Program-made: the position numbers and the translations under genes
Notes under the pieces: model-generated
Database searches by the model: none
What the model was told of the DNA's origin: nothing
What the model saw: only the letters and a program-made list of their open reading frames with translations
DNA from: Scylla paramamosain
Taxonomy: Eukaryota > Arthropoda > Malacostraca > Decapoda > Portunidae
Direction: 5' to 3'
DNA: 64,000 nt
Assembly: GCF_035594125.1 (NCBI RefSeq)
Contig: NC_087163.1
Location: 11,318,001-11,382,000, forward strand
Shown: positions 20,068-31,942 of the stretch, one piece after another
Position numbering within the stretch: position 1 is the first letter of the stretch
Layout of the letters: every line of letters starts with the position of its first letter

Positions 20068-22585
20068 ATATCACGAAAAACGTGTTTTTCAAGTGTCTTT
20101 GATCCTGCTTCATACGAAAACGCTCATTATCATGCAAAACACACTTAATGGAAAAAAAATAATTAAAATGTGCATTTTTACTGCTTTTAGCACTGTTAAG
20201 TAGCAAAACGCCGAAATGCATGCAAATCACCCTATATGAGGTAAGGAAACGAGATTTCAAGAAATCGTGTCTTTTGGGTGTTTTTGAGCGTGATATCAGA
20301 ACGCTAAAAAGTACGGAAAGAACCCTCCCTATATCGGAAGACAAAACAACATAACCAAAAGCGTCACTTTTCAGGATTAATCAGCTACTTTCGTACAAAA
20401 GCGGAATAACCCGAGTAAAAGACCCTTCATCGAGAAGAAAATATCATTAAAAATAAATATTTTGAGAGTTTCTGAGATTGTTATTTAGAAAAATGCCAAA
20501 ATATATGGAAAGCACCCTATATGGGAAAAAAAATAAAAACAAGATTTCCCAGAAACGAGTCTTTTACCAAAACCCTTAAAAGCTAGGAAAAGCACCCTAT
20601 ACGCGAAAACAAAACATCATTACCAATAACGTTTATTGTCTGTGTTTGTCCGCTACTTGTCTACGAAAACGTTACAACACATGCAAAACACCCCTTATGG
20701 AGAAAAGGAGTAAAAATACTAAAGCAAATATTTTGAGTAGAAAAATATGTAAATATGTAGAAAACGCCAAAATCCATAGAAATTACCAACTATAGGGATT
20801 AGAAAATACATTATTAGAAACATGTATTATGAATGCTTTTAGCTAAAATACATGGATACCACTATATATAGTAGAACAGATTAACATTACGAAAAACGTG
20901 AATTTTGAGTGTTTTTCACATTGTTAGGTAAGAAAACCTATATGGGAAGAGGAAACGACATTACCAGAAACGTGTCTTTTGAGTGTTTTTGAGAGTATTA
21001 GGCACCAATACGCTAATAAGTATAGAAATCACCCAATATAGGAATAGAAAACATTACCAAAAAACGTGTCTTTTAAGTGATTTGAATTTCTTACGTACCA
21101 AAACGTAAAAACGGATAGAAAACACACTTTTATAGAGAAACATAGCAAAATGATCTAAAACAAGTATTTTCAGTGTTTTTTAAGATAGTTACGTACAAAA
21201 AAAACGCCAAATGCATGAAAAGTATGGGGAAGTATGCGAAAACGAAATGACATTAAGAGAAACGTGTATTATTATAAATGTTATTGAGCTTCTTTTGTTC
21301 AAAACGCTAAAACGCCTGAATAGCACTCTATGTGGAGAAACATAATAATACTACCAAAAAACGTGAATTATCAGTGTATTTTACATTGTTGGGTACCAAA
21401 ACGCCAAATATATGCGAAGATATATATTCAATATTAGAAAAGAATATTAAAAAAGATATTAGAAAAGAAATGATATTTGAAGAAACGTGTCGAAAGTGTG
21501 TTTATGAGCGTGTTAGGCACCAAAACACTAAAAAAAAAAACGCATGGAAAACAGTCTATAGGGAAAATCAAAGTAACATTACTAAAAATGTCTCTTTTCA
21601 TGCGCATAAAAATGCATAAAACGCAGCATAAAAATAACTACAAAAAAATTATTTTTTGAGCTTCATACGTACAAAAACTCCAACATGCATGAAAACTACA
21701 AAGTATGTGGAAACGAAAAGATATTATGAGTAACGTGTATTATGATGTTTTTTTTTTAAGCTTCTTAGGTACCAAAACATTACAACGAATGATTACAATT
21801 TTATATGAAAAAAAAATAATAATAAAAAATTACCAAAACATGTATTTAGAGTATTTCACTGTTAAGTGCCATTACGTCAGAATGCATGCAAAACTCCCCA
21901 TATGGGGAAAGGAAACATTTCCCGAAATGCGTCTTTTGAGTGTTTATCATCGTGTTAGGAACGAAATCACTTAAAAAAAACGAAAAGAATTCTATTCGGG
22001 AAAAAGGAATCCACATTACTAAAAACGGTTCCTTTGAGTGTTTTTGAGCTACTTGCGTATGAAAACGCTAATATGCACGCAAAACACACATTAAGGAGAA
22101 ACACAAACACCTTACCAAATGCTTGTATTTTTAGAGTTTTTGAGCTTGTTACTTACCAAAATGCATGAAAAGTACCCTATTTTGGAAGACGAAAGAACAT
22201 TACTATGTATTACAATTTTTTTTTTCAGGTTCTTAGGTATCAAAACGCTAAAACGATTGAATAGCATTTTATATAGAGAAATTGAACATTAACAAAACCG
22301 AGTATTTTGAGTGTATTTTACATTATAAAATGCATAGGAGGAGGAGGAGGCAATAGACACCTGCCGAAACGATAATTACTCCCAGTAAGGTCTAAAGCAC
22401 TGCTCAGGGGGTGCTGTGAACTTATCATTAAACCCAGCTGTGACCTTACTGAACGTTTCCCTTTGTGTCTCACAACACAAGGGGGCAGTCACAGCCTGCC
22501 CTCTAAAGACAACTCTCTTCCTCCACACAAAACTATAAGCACCTAATAACACACACAACCTTCACTCAAAAATTTTTAAATCATC

Positions 22586-23370
22586 ATGGCAACTCCTACA
22601 CCAGCCTCGGAGTCCCCATCTGGGGTGGGGACCATAAATGTCCCCAGGTCGGACTGCCTTTCTGTCGACGACCCTAAGTGTCTTGACACCCCCCTCAACT
22701 TTTTCTTCATTAACTTCTGCAATATTCGCGGTCTAAGATCTAATTTTCAATCTGTAGAATACCACCTCTCCTCTTCTAAACCTCATCTTCTTTTCCTCAC
22801 TGAAACTCAGGTGTCTGAAGCAACTGACAGTAGCCCCTTTTCTGTTCCCTACTACTTTCTCTATCCTCATTTTCGATCCAAAGCTGGATGCTGCGTTTAT
22901 GTGCGCAATGACTTAACCTGCTCTCGTGCCCACGCTCTTGAATCTTCCGAGTTTTCCACGATCTGGCTACGACTACAGAGTCACTCTCATACTAAATTTT
23001 TCTGTGCTGTATACCTCTCACCTAACTCCTCTGACTATAAGAAATTCTTTGACTACTTAACTTCCAAAGTGGAGCACATTCTGACCCTCTTCCCTTTTGC
23101 AGAGATCTCCATTCTTGGAGACTTCAATGTTCACCACCAGCTTTGGCTTTCCTCTCCCTTCACTGACCATCCTGGTGAACTAGCCTACAACTTTGCTATC
23201 CTCCATGACCTAGGGCAATTGGTGCACACCCTATTCCTATTCCTGACCGTCTTGGAGATACGCCCAACATTCTTGACCTTTTCCTGACCTCTAATCCTTC
23301 TGCTTATGCTGTCACCCTTTCTTCTCCGTTGGGCTCCTCCGATCACAATCTCATATCTTTATCTTGTCCT
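22586..23370 (+). pseudogene. LINE endonuclease domain (exonuclease-endonuclease-phosphatase fold), frameshifted
   Basis: Translation from the ATG at 22,586 shows the AP-like endonuclease motifs of non-LTR elements in order: CNIRGL (Asn at residue 46), LTET (Glu 73), VYLSP (about 142-146) and GDFNVHH (178-184). In the family this domain nicks the target DNA to prime reverse transcription. At about 23,226 the frame moves from the second to the first codon phase, consistent with loss of one base in the gtgcacacc stretch. The terminal GSSDHN motif (Ser-Asp-His) then appears in the new frame at about 23,332-23,349. All recognisable catalytic motifs are present at sequence level but no longer in one frame. 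The initiation codon is supported only by being the first ATG after the leader. Confidence 0.88.
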
Positions 23371-25407
23371 ATCACTCCAATCCCTCCTCAGGATCCCCCT
23401 AAGCGATGGTGCCTCTGGCGTTTTGCCTCTGCTAGTTGGGGGGACCTGAGGAGGTATTTTGCTGATTTTCCTTGGAATGACTACTGCTTCCGTGTCAGAG
23501 ACCCGTCTTTGTGTGCTGAGCGCATAACAGAGGTGATAGTGTCTGGCATGGAGGCATACATTCCTCACTCTTTTTCTCGTCCTAAACCTTCTAAACCTTG
23601 GTTTAACACAGCTTGTTCTCGTGCTATACATGATAGAGAGGTGGCCCACAAAAGGTACTTAAGCCTTCCATCACCAGAATCTCATGCACTTTATATTTCT
23701 GCCCGGAACCATGCCAAGTCTGTTCTCCAACTAGCCAAAACCTCCTTCATTAACAGAAAATTTCAAAACCTTTCAAGATCTAACTCCAGTCGTGATTTCT
23801 GGCATCTAGCCAAAAATATCTCCAATAACTATGCTTCTTCTTCTTTCCCTCCTCTATTTCAACCAGATGGCACCACTGCTATCATATCTATTTCTAAGGC
23901 TGAACTCTTTGCTCAAACCTTTGCTAAAAATTCTACCTTGGACGATTCTGGGCTTGTTCCTCGCTATCCTCCACCCTCTGACTACTTCATGCCACCTATT
24001 AAAATTCTTTGCAATGATGTTTTCCATGCCCTCGCTGGCCTAAACCCTCGGAAGGCTTATGGACCTGATGGGGTCCCTCCTATTGTTCTCCGAAACTGTG
24101 CCTCCATGCTTGCACCTTGCCTAGTCAAACTCTTTCAGCTCTGTCTGTCAACATCTACCTTTCCTTCTTGCTGGAAGTTTGCCTACATTCAACCTGTTCC
24201 TAAAAAGGGTGACCGTTCTAATCCCTCAAACTACCGTCCTATTGCTTTAATTTCCTGCCTATCTAAAGTTTTTTAATCTATCCTCAACAGGAAGATTCTT
24301 AAATATCTACCACTTTACAACCTTCTATCTGATCGCCAGTATGGGTTCCGTCCAAACTACCCTCCTACGGTTTCTATCCTTCTCTCTGTAACTTCATCTC
24401 AAGTTTCCTTTCTGACCGTTCTATTGCTGCTGTGGTAGACGGTCACTGTTCTTCTCCTAAATCTATCAACAGTGGTGTTCCTCAGGGTTCTGTCCTGTCA
24501 CCCACTCTCTTCTTATTATTCATTAATGATCTTCTAAACCAAACTTCTTGTCCTATCCACTCCTACGCTGATGATACCACCCTGCACTTTTCCACGTCTT
24601 TTCATATACGTCCAACCCTTCAGGAGGTAAACATATCACGCAGGGAAGCCACAGAACGCCTGACTTCTGATCTTTCTAAAATTTCTGATTGGGGCAGAGC
24701 AAACTTGGTATTGTTCAATGCCTCAAAAACTCAATTCCTCCATCTATCAACTCGACACAACCTTCCAGACAACTATCCTCTCTTCTTCAATGACACTCAA
24801 CTGCCCCCCTCTTCTACACTGAACATCCTCGGTCTGTCCTTTACTTATAATCTGAACTGGAAACTTCACATCTCATCTCTAGCTAAAACAGCTTCTATGA
24901 AGTTAGGTGTTCTGAGACGTCTCCGCCAGTTTTTCTCCCCCCCCCAGCTGCTAACTCTGTACAAGGGCCTTATCCGTCCATGTATGGAGTATGCTTCACA
25001 TGTCTGGGGGGGGTTCCACTCATACTGCTCCTCTAGACAGGGTGGAATCAAAAGCTTTTCGTCTCATCAACTCCTCTCCTCTAACTGACTGTCTTCAGCC
25101 TCTCTCTCACCGCCGCAATGTTGCATATCTAGCTGTCTTCTACCGCTATTTTCATGCTAACTGCTCTTCTGATCTTGCTAACTGCATGCCTCCCCTCCTT
25201 CCGCGGCCTCGCTGCACAAGACTTTCTTCTTTCTCTCACCTCTATTCTGTCCACCTCTCTAACGCAAGAGTTAACCAGTATTCTTAATCATTCATGCCTT
25301 TCTCTGGTAAACTCTGGAACGCCCTGCCTGTTTCTGTATTTCCACCTTCCTATGACTTGAATTCCTTCAAGAGGGAGGTTTCAAGACACTTATTCATCAA
25401 TTTTTGA
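23371..25407 (+). pseudogene. LINE reverse-transcriptase domain and C-terminal region, multiply disrupted
   Basis: The order of RT blocks is recognisable: KAYGPDGVP (from about 24,052), then [19 protein letters not shown] (about 24,200-24,256), QYGFRPN (about 24,340-24,360), GVPQGSVLSPTLF (about 24,476) and the catalytic YADD box at 24,564-24,575. After these comes a C-terminal region ending at TGA 25,405-25,407. Defects are a TAA at 24,274-24,276, an internal deletion with frame change near 24,360, one extra base in the G8 run near 25,007-25,014, and a TAA at 25,285-25,287. Between GFRPN and GVPQG only about 39 codons remain. Related elements have roughly twice that, and they carry the KAFD-type first aspartate motif there; it is absent here. 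The copy cannot make an active enzyme. Confidence 0.9.
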
Positions 25408-28400
25408 CCACTGCTTTGACCCTTTTATGGGACTGGCATTTCAGTGGGTATTTTTTTTATTAGATTTTTGTTGGCCTTGGCCAGTGTCCTTCCTACATAA
25501 AAAAAAAAAAATACAAAGCATCCCATGAGGGGAACGGAAAAGAAATTTCCAAAAATCGTGTCGTGATTGTTTATGAGCGTGGTATGCACCAAAAAGTATG
25601 AAAAGAGCCCTATAATGAAAAACAAAACAAAAAAGAATACTAAAAACAACTCTTTTCAGTGTTTTTGAGCTAATTACGTACCAAAACGTAAAAAAAAAAA
25701 TCTCTTATGGAGATACAATAATATTACCCAAAACAAGTATTTTGAGTGTTTTTGAGTTAAGTAAAAAAAGCCAAAATAAATGCAAAGTACTCTATATAGG
25801 AAAAGAAAACGAGATATCCAGAAACCTGTCTAATGAGTGTTTTTATGAGCGTGTTAGGGACCAAAACGCTAAATAGCATGAAAATATCCCTTTATGGGAA
25901 TATAAAACAACATTAAGAAAAACGTGTTTTTCGAATGTTTCTTATTATTATTGTTATTACGTACGAAAACGCTACTACGCATGCACAACATGTTTTATGG
26001 AAAAACATAATAACATTACCAAAAACAAGTATATTTTGTTTTTCATCTTGTTACGTACAAAAAACGTAAAAATTCATGAACAGCATCCTATATATATGGA
26101 AACGAAAAGACATTACGCGAAGCTTTTATTATGAAATATGGAGAAAAAGAACAATATTACTAAAGACGAGTATTTTCTGTGTATTTCATATTATTATGTC
26201 CCAAAGCGCCAAAATGCTCGCAAAGCATCCTATATGGGGAAAGGGAAAGAGATTTCCAGAAACGTGTCTTTTCAGTGCAAATTTTAAATTTACAACATGA
26301 ATATACCAAAAACGTGTATTTTGAGCGTTTTTGAGCTTGTTACGTAGAAAAATGCCATAATGCATGCAAAATACTCTACACGGGGAAACAAAAACCTATT
26401 ACGAGAAACGGGTTTTATGATTTGTTTGAACTTCTTCGGTTCAAAAATGCTAAAACGCATGAATAGCATTTTATATCAAGAAACAGAACAATATTACCAA
26501 AAACATGTCTTCTGAGTGTTTTGCATGTCTTATGTACCAAACCCCTAAAGCACATGCAAAACACTCTTTAATGAGAAACTGAATAACATTACCAAAAACG
26601 TTTATTTTCAGTGTATTTGAGCTTGTTGAAGAAAAGTATGCTATATGGAAAACAAGCCGTTATTATAAGAAACTTGTATTATAGACGATTCTGAGCAAAA
26701 AACGTGTGTTTTGAGTATTTTTTACCTTGTTAGGTACTAAAACTCAAAAATGTATGGAAAGCACGTTGATTGATGAAAGAGAACAAATTTATCAAAAACG
26801 TGTATTGCAAATGTGTTTGACCATGCAAATAACCATACAAATAACCCAATATAAGGAAACGAAAACTAATTACGAGAAACGTTAATATTTTCTTTAGCTT
26901 CGTAGTTACCAAACAGAAAAAATAAAAAAGAACACGTGAATAGCACACTATAATTAGAAAAATAACAACATAACCAAAAACGTATATTTTGAGTGTTTTC
27001 AGCTTCGTATGTACAAAAACGCTAAAATAATGCAAAATGCAAAATAACAGAATAGCATTACCAAAAAGGTGTATTGTGAGTGTTTTTGAGCTTGTTAATT
27101 ACAAAAACGGCAAAATGCATGCAAAGAACTTTATATGGTGAAACAAAACGTACTTACCAGACGCGTGTTTGAACTTAGGTAACTAAAACGCTAAAACGCG
27201 TGAAAAGCACTCTATATTTTGCAACTGAACAGCTTTACAGAAAACGTGTTTTGAGTGTTCTTTTTTTCTTTTTCGCATTCTTAGGTACCAAAACGTGAAA
27301 ATGAATGAAATGCACCTTTTATAGAGAAACGAATCAACATTACCTGAAACGTGCTTTTTCGGGTTTTTTTTTAGCGTTTTAGGCACTAAAACGCTAGAAA
27401 GAATGGAAACCATTCTATATTAAAATACAAAACAATATTATCAAAATCGTGTCTTTTAGTGTTTTTAAGCTTCTTACGTACCAAAACCCTAAAAAGAATG
27501 CAAAAAAAAAAAAAAAAAAACTATGTCGAAACAAAATAACACTACCACAAATGTCTTTTTGAGATTCTAAAAAACAAAAATGGCAAAATGCATGAAAAAT
27601 ACCCTTTATGGGAAACGAAATGATATTAAAGTAACGTGTATTACAAATGTTTCTGAATTTCTTATGTACCAAAATGGTAAAACGCATGAATCGCACTTTC
27701 TATGGAGATAAAAGAACAACATTGACAAATACGTCTTTTCATTTTGTTTTATATTGTTATGTATCAAAACGCCAAAATGCATGCAAAACACTCTTTAAGA
27801 AAAAAAAAAAACACACATTACGAGAAACGTGTATTGTGAGTGGTTTTAAGCTACTCAAGTACCAAAATTCTACAATACGTCAATAGTACCCTGTATGGAG
27901 GAGCAAAACAACATTATCAATAAAGTTTATTTTGAATTTTATTTTTTTTATTGTTAGGTACCAAAGAGCTAAAATGCATGAAAAGCACTCTATATTCGGA
28001 AACCGAAACGACATTACCAGAAACATGTTTTTAGAGTGTTTATGAGCACCAACATGCATGGAAAGCACTCTATATTGGAATACAAAAGCACATTACGAAA
28101 AGCTTCTATTTTGAGTGGTTTTGGCTTCTTATGTACCAAAACGCTAAAATCCGTGCTAAACATCCATTATGGAGAAACAGAATAACATTACCAAAAATGT
28201 ATATTTATATGTTGAAACAAAACTACCAGAAACGTGTAATATTTTTTTTTTTTACCTTCTTAGGTATCAATATCTTAAAACATGTGAATAGCACTCCATT
28301 TTAGAAACTGAACATTACAAAAAAAAAAAAGTGTGTTTTTGGTATTTTTCACAATGTTAGGTACCAAAATGCCAAAATACCTACAAACAACTTTAAGAAT

Positions 28401-28559
28401 AAGAACATTACCAGAAAAGTGTCTTTTCAGTGTTTTAGGCACCAAAACGCTAAAATGTACAGAAAGCACGCTATATTGTAATACATAACAACATTACAAA
28501 AATGTGTCTTTTGAGTGTTTTGTATTTATGAGTTTCGTAAGCACCAAAACGCTAAAAAG

Positions 28560-29181
<622 letters not shown>

Positions 29182-30753
29182 TCCAAACATTTTTCTTCGT
29201 AACAAGCTAAAAAAAAAAAGATACTCGAAATACGTTTTTTTTTTTTTTTTTTTTTTGTAAAGTTATGGTTTTTCCATGAAGGGTTTTACATGGTTTTCAG
29301 TGTTTTGGTACATATCCAGCTCAAAAACCCTAAAAAAAGTAGTTTTTCGTAATATAGTTTCTCTTTACCATATAAGGTGCTTTCCAGGCTTTTTATCGTT
29401 TTGGTGACTAGAACGTTCATAAGATACACGTTTCTGAAAATCTCGTTTCCTTTCCTCTTACAGGGTCCTTTACAAGTATTTTAGGGTTCTGATACCTAAC
29501 TATGAAATATACTCAAAATACACGTTTTTGGTCATGATGTGTTTCTCCATATAGAGTGCTAATGAAACGTTTCTTTGTTTTAGGTACCTAAGTAGCTCAA
29601 AAACAGTCTTAATACATGTTTTTCGTAATGTCTTTTTGTTTCCCCTTATAGTTTGGATGTATTTTGGCAATGTTGTACGTAACAAACAGAAAAACACTCA
29701 AAAATAATTGTTACTCCGTTTCTCCATAAATTGTGATTTGTATGCTTTTTAGCGCTTTGGTACATAGATCAAAACACTCAAAAGACACGTTTTTTTTTTT
29801 TAAGTTTGTTTTTTCCTCATGTGGTCGGCTTTGCAAGCATTTTGGTGTTTTGGTACCTGATAATGGGAAAATACCCAAAATATGCGTTTTTTTTTTTTTT
29901 TTTGTAATGTTCTTTCTCGATATAAATTGCTATTCGTGCGTTTTACCATTTTTGGTAACTAAGAAGCTCAAAAGCTCTCATAATACACGTTTCTTATTTT
30001 CGTTTTCCCATATAGAATGCTTTACATGCATTTTGACATTTTTGTACGTAACATTCAAAATTAGGAAAAGTTATGATGCTTCTTCATAAATTTTTTTTGC
30101 ATGCTTTTTAGTGTTTTGGTACATAAGTAGGTTAGAATAGTGTTTTGTTAGAATGTTGTTTTGTTTTTGCATATAGGGTTCTTTCCATGTTTTTTTTTTT
30201 TTTCGATCGTGTAGATGTCTAGCACGCTTGTAATAACTCAAATAGCCTAAGATCAAAAACGTTTTTGGTAATGTTATTCTGTTTCTCCATATAGAGTGCT
30301 ATTCATGCGTTTTATCGTGTTGGTACCTAAGATTCTCAAAAAGACATGTTTCAACTAATGTCTTTTCGTTTTCCCATAGCTGGTCATTTCCATGAATTTT
30401 TTTTTTCCTACGTAACAAGCTCGAAAGACCACGAAACCTTGTTTTTTTTATATGTTTTTGTTCAGTTTTTCTATTAAAGGTGTTTTGCATGCGTTTTTTT
30501 TTTTGTACGTAAGTAGCTCAAAAGCACTGAAAAAGAAACAATTTTGAAAAAGGCTTTGTTTTCTCATGCGGGATGCTTTCCATGCTTTTTACCGTTTTGG
30601 TCTTTAGCACGCTTATTAACACCCAAAAGAGAAGTTTTTTTTTTTTTTAATCTCGTTTTCATGCATTTTGCCGTTTTCTTACCTAACAATGTCAAATATA
30701 CTCAAAATACACGTTTTTGGTAATGTTGTTCTCATTCTTCATATAAAGTTCTC

Positions 30754-31232
30754 GAGTTTTAGTACCTAACAAGCTTAAAAATTCTAAAAAATGTGTTTTG
30801 ATTTTTTTTGGGGAATGTTATTGTGTTTCTCCTTAAATGATGCTTTGCATGCGTTTTAGCGTTTTGATACGTAAGTAGTTGAAAAACACTCAAAAGATAC
30901 GTTTCTAGCAATATTGATTTTTTTTTCCCCCACATAGGGTGCTTTTGATGCTTTTTAGCGTTCTGGTGCCTAACATGCTCATAAGCATTCAAAAGAAACT
31001 GTTCTGGATTTTTTTTTTCCAAATAGGGTGCTTTTTGCGTTTGCGTTATATTACCTAACAATATGAAACAATCTCAAAGTACACGGTTTTGGTAATGTTT
31101 CTTTACTCCATATAGAGTGTCATTTATACGTTTTAGCGTTTCGGTTCCTATGAAGCTCAAAAACACTCATAATACATGTTTCATGTGCTGTTTGCTCATT
31201 CTCTCATTCAGGGTACTTTGCATGCATTTTGG
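30754..31232 (+). repeat. Representative complete HOR unit (C-D-E-A-B), 479 bp
   Basis: Subunit starts fall at about 30,754 (C), 30,860 (D, gatacgtaagtag), 30,959 (E, tgcctaacatgctcata), 31,044 (A, cctaacaatatgaaac) and 31,137 (B, aagctcaaaaacactcataa), with the next C at 31,233. Individual lengths vary between 85 and 106 bp through small indels, but the sum is 479 bp. A second clean series at 57,341, 57,437, 57,533 and 57,629 has spacing of exactly 96 bp for A, B and C. Confidence 0.85.
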
Positions 31233-31792
31233 CGTTTCTTTGTACGTACAAAGCTCAAAAACTCTAAATAGCTGAAAAATACTCAATAGACATGTTTTTT
31301 TTATAATATTGTTTTCTTTTTCCATATATGGTGCTTTTGATGCTTTTTAGCGTTTTGGTGTCTAACACGTTGTTGTTACACTAATAATACGTCTGTTTGT
31401 TTTTGGTAATTTTACTGTGTTTTCTCCATAAAGAGTGTTTTACATCAGTTTTAGCGTTTTGGTTGGTAATAAACTTAAAAATACTGAAAAGACTTTTTTC
31501 GTAATGATTTCTATTTCCGTATGCGGCGATTTCCATGTTTTTTAGTGTTTCGTCGTCTACCACGTTGTAAAACACACAAAAGACTCGTTTCTGGTAATGT
31601 CGTTTCCTTTACCCACATAGGAGGCTTTGCATGTATTTTGGTGTTTTGATATATGATAACATGAATAACATTCAAAATACATGTTTGTTTTTTTTATGTT
31701 GTTTTATTTCTCGATATAAAGTGCTATTAATAGGTTTTAGCATTTTGGCACCTAAGAATCGTAAAAACTCTCATAAAACACGTTTCTTGTGA

Positions 31793-31902
31793 TTTTTTTT
31801 TTTTTATGTAGGAAAGGCACTGGCCAAGGGCAACAAAAATCTAATAAAAAAATGCCCACTGAAATGCCAGTCCCATAAAAGGGTCAAAGCAGTGGTCAAA
31901 AA
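31793..31902 (-). mobile_element. 5'-truncated LINE copy, 3' UTR fragment only
   Basis: It is the reverse complement of the last ~110 bp of the LINE at 22,337-25,511. The order is a poly(T) run, atgtaggaa, ggcactggccaagg, caacaaaaatctaataaaa, cccactgaaatgccagtccc and gggtcaaagcagtggtcaaa. It matches with only a few substitutions, so it belongs to the same or a very close family. No coding sequence is retained. It sits within a B-type subunit, with a small loss of satellite at the site and an inverted target copy at its 5' end (see 31,907-31,942). Confidence 0.93.
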
Positions 31903-31906
31903 AAAA

Positions 31907-31942
31907 GATTACCCTATAAGAGTTTCCTCTTATAGGGTAATC
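31907..31942. repeat. Perfect hairpin at the 5' junction of the LINE fragment
   Basis: A 16-bp arm gattaccctataagag, a tttc loop and the exact reverse complement ctcttatagggtaatc. The right arm is ordinary forward satellite. The left arm is an inverted copy of it placed between the LINE fragment and the satellite. This suggests a fold-back or template-switch event when the insertion was completed. Confidence 0.9.

Larger units (their letters stand above)
22337..25511 (+). mobile_element. Non-LTR retrotransposon (LINE), single-ORF AP-endonuclease type, defective
   Basis: This is a 3.2-kb insertion with base composition and codon texture unlike the satellite. It starts at a ggaggaggagg run, has a 5' leader of about 250 bp, an endonuclease-plus-reverse-transcriptase coding region, a short 3' UTR and a poly(A) tail (25,499-25,511). 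The flanks rejoin as satellite: aaaatgcata on the left and tacaaagcatccc on the right match consecutive words of the subunit. The insertion therefore occupies one subunit with at most a 2-4 bp duplication. No ORF1 (gag-like) was found, so either the family has a single ORF or the copy is 5'-truncated. The family resembles the jockey/CR1 group; clade placement is inference. A 3' fragment of the same family lies at 31,793-31,902 on the opposite strand. Confidence 0.93.

Noticed and set aside
22337..22585. A host gene promoter or exon upstream of the LINE coding region
   Set aside because: The stretch is continuous with the LINE and shares its composition. It is best read as the element's 5' leader.
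23359..23649. Minus-strand frame overlapping the LINE, and minus-strand frames overlapping the mariner transposase (57,949-58,584)
   Set aside because: These are shadows of the forward coding sequences. They have no recognisable domains.
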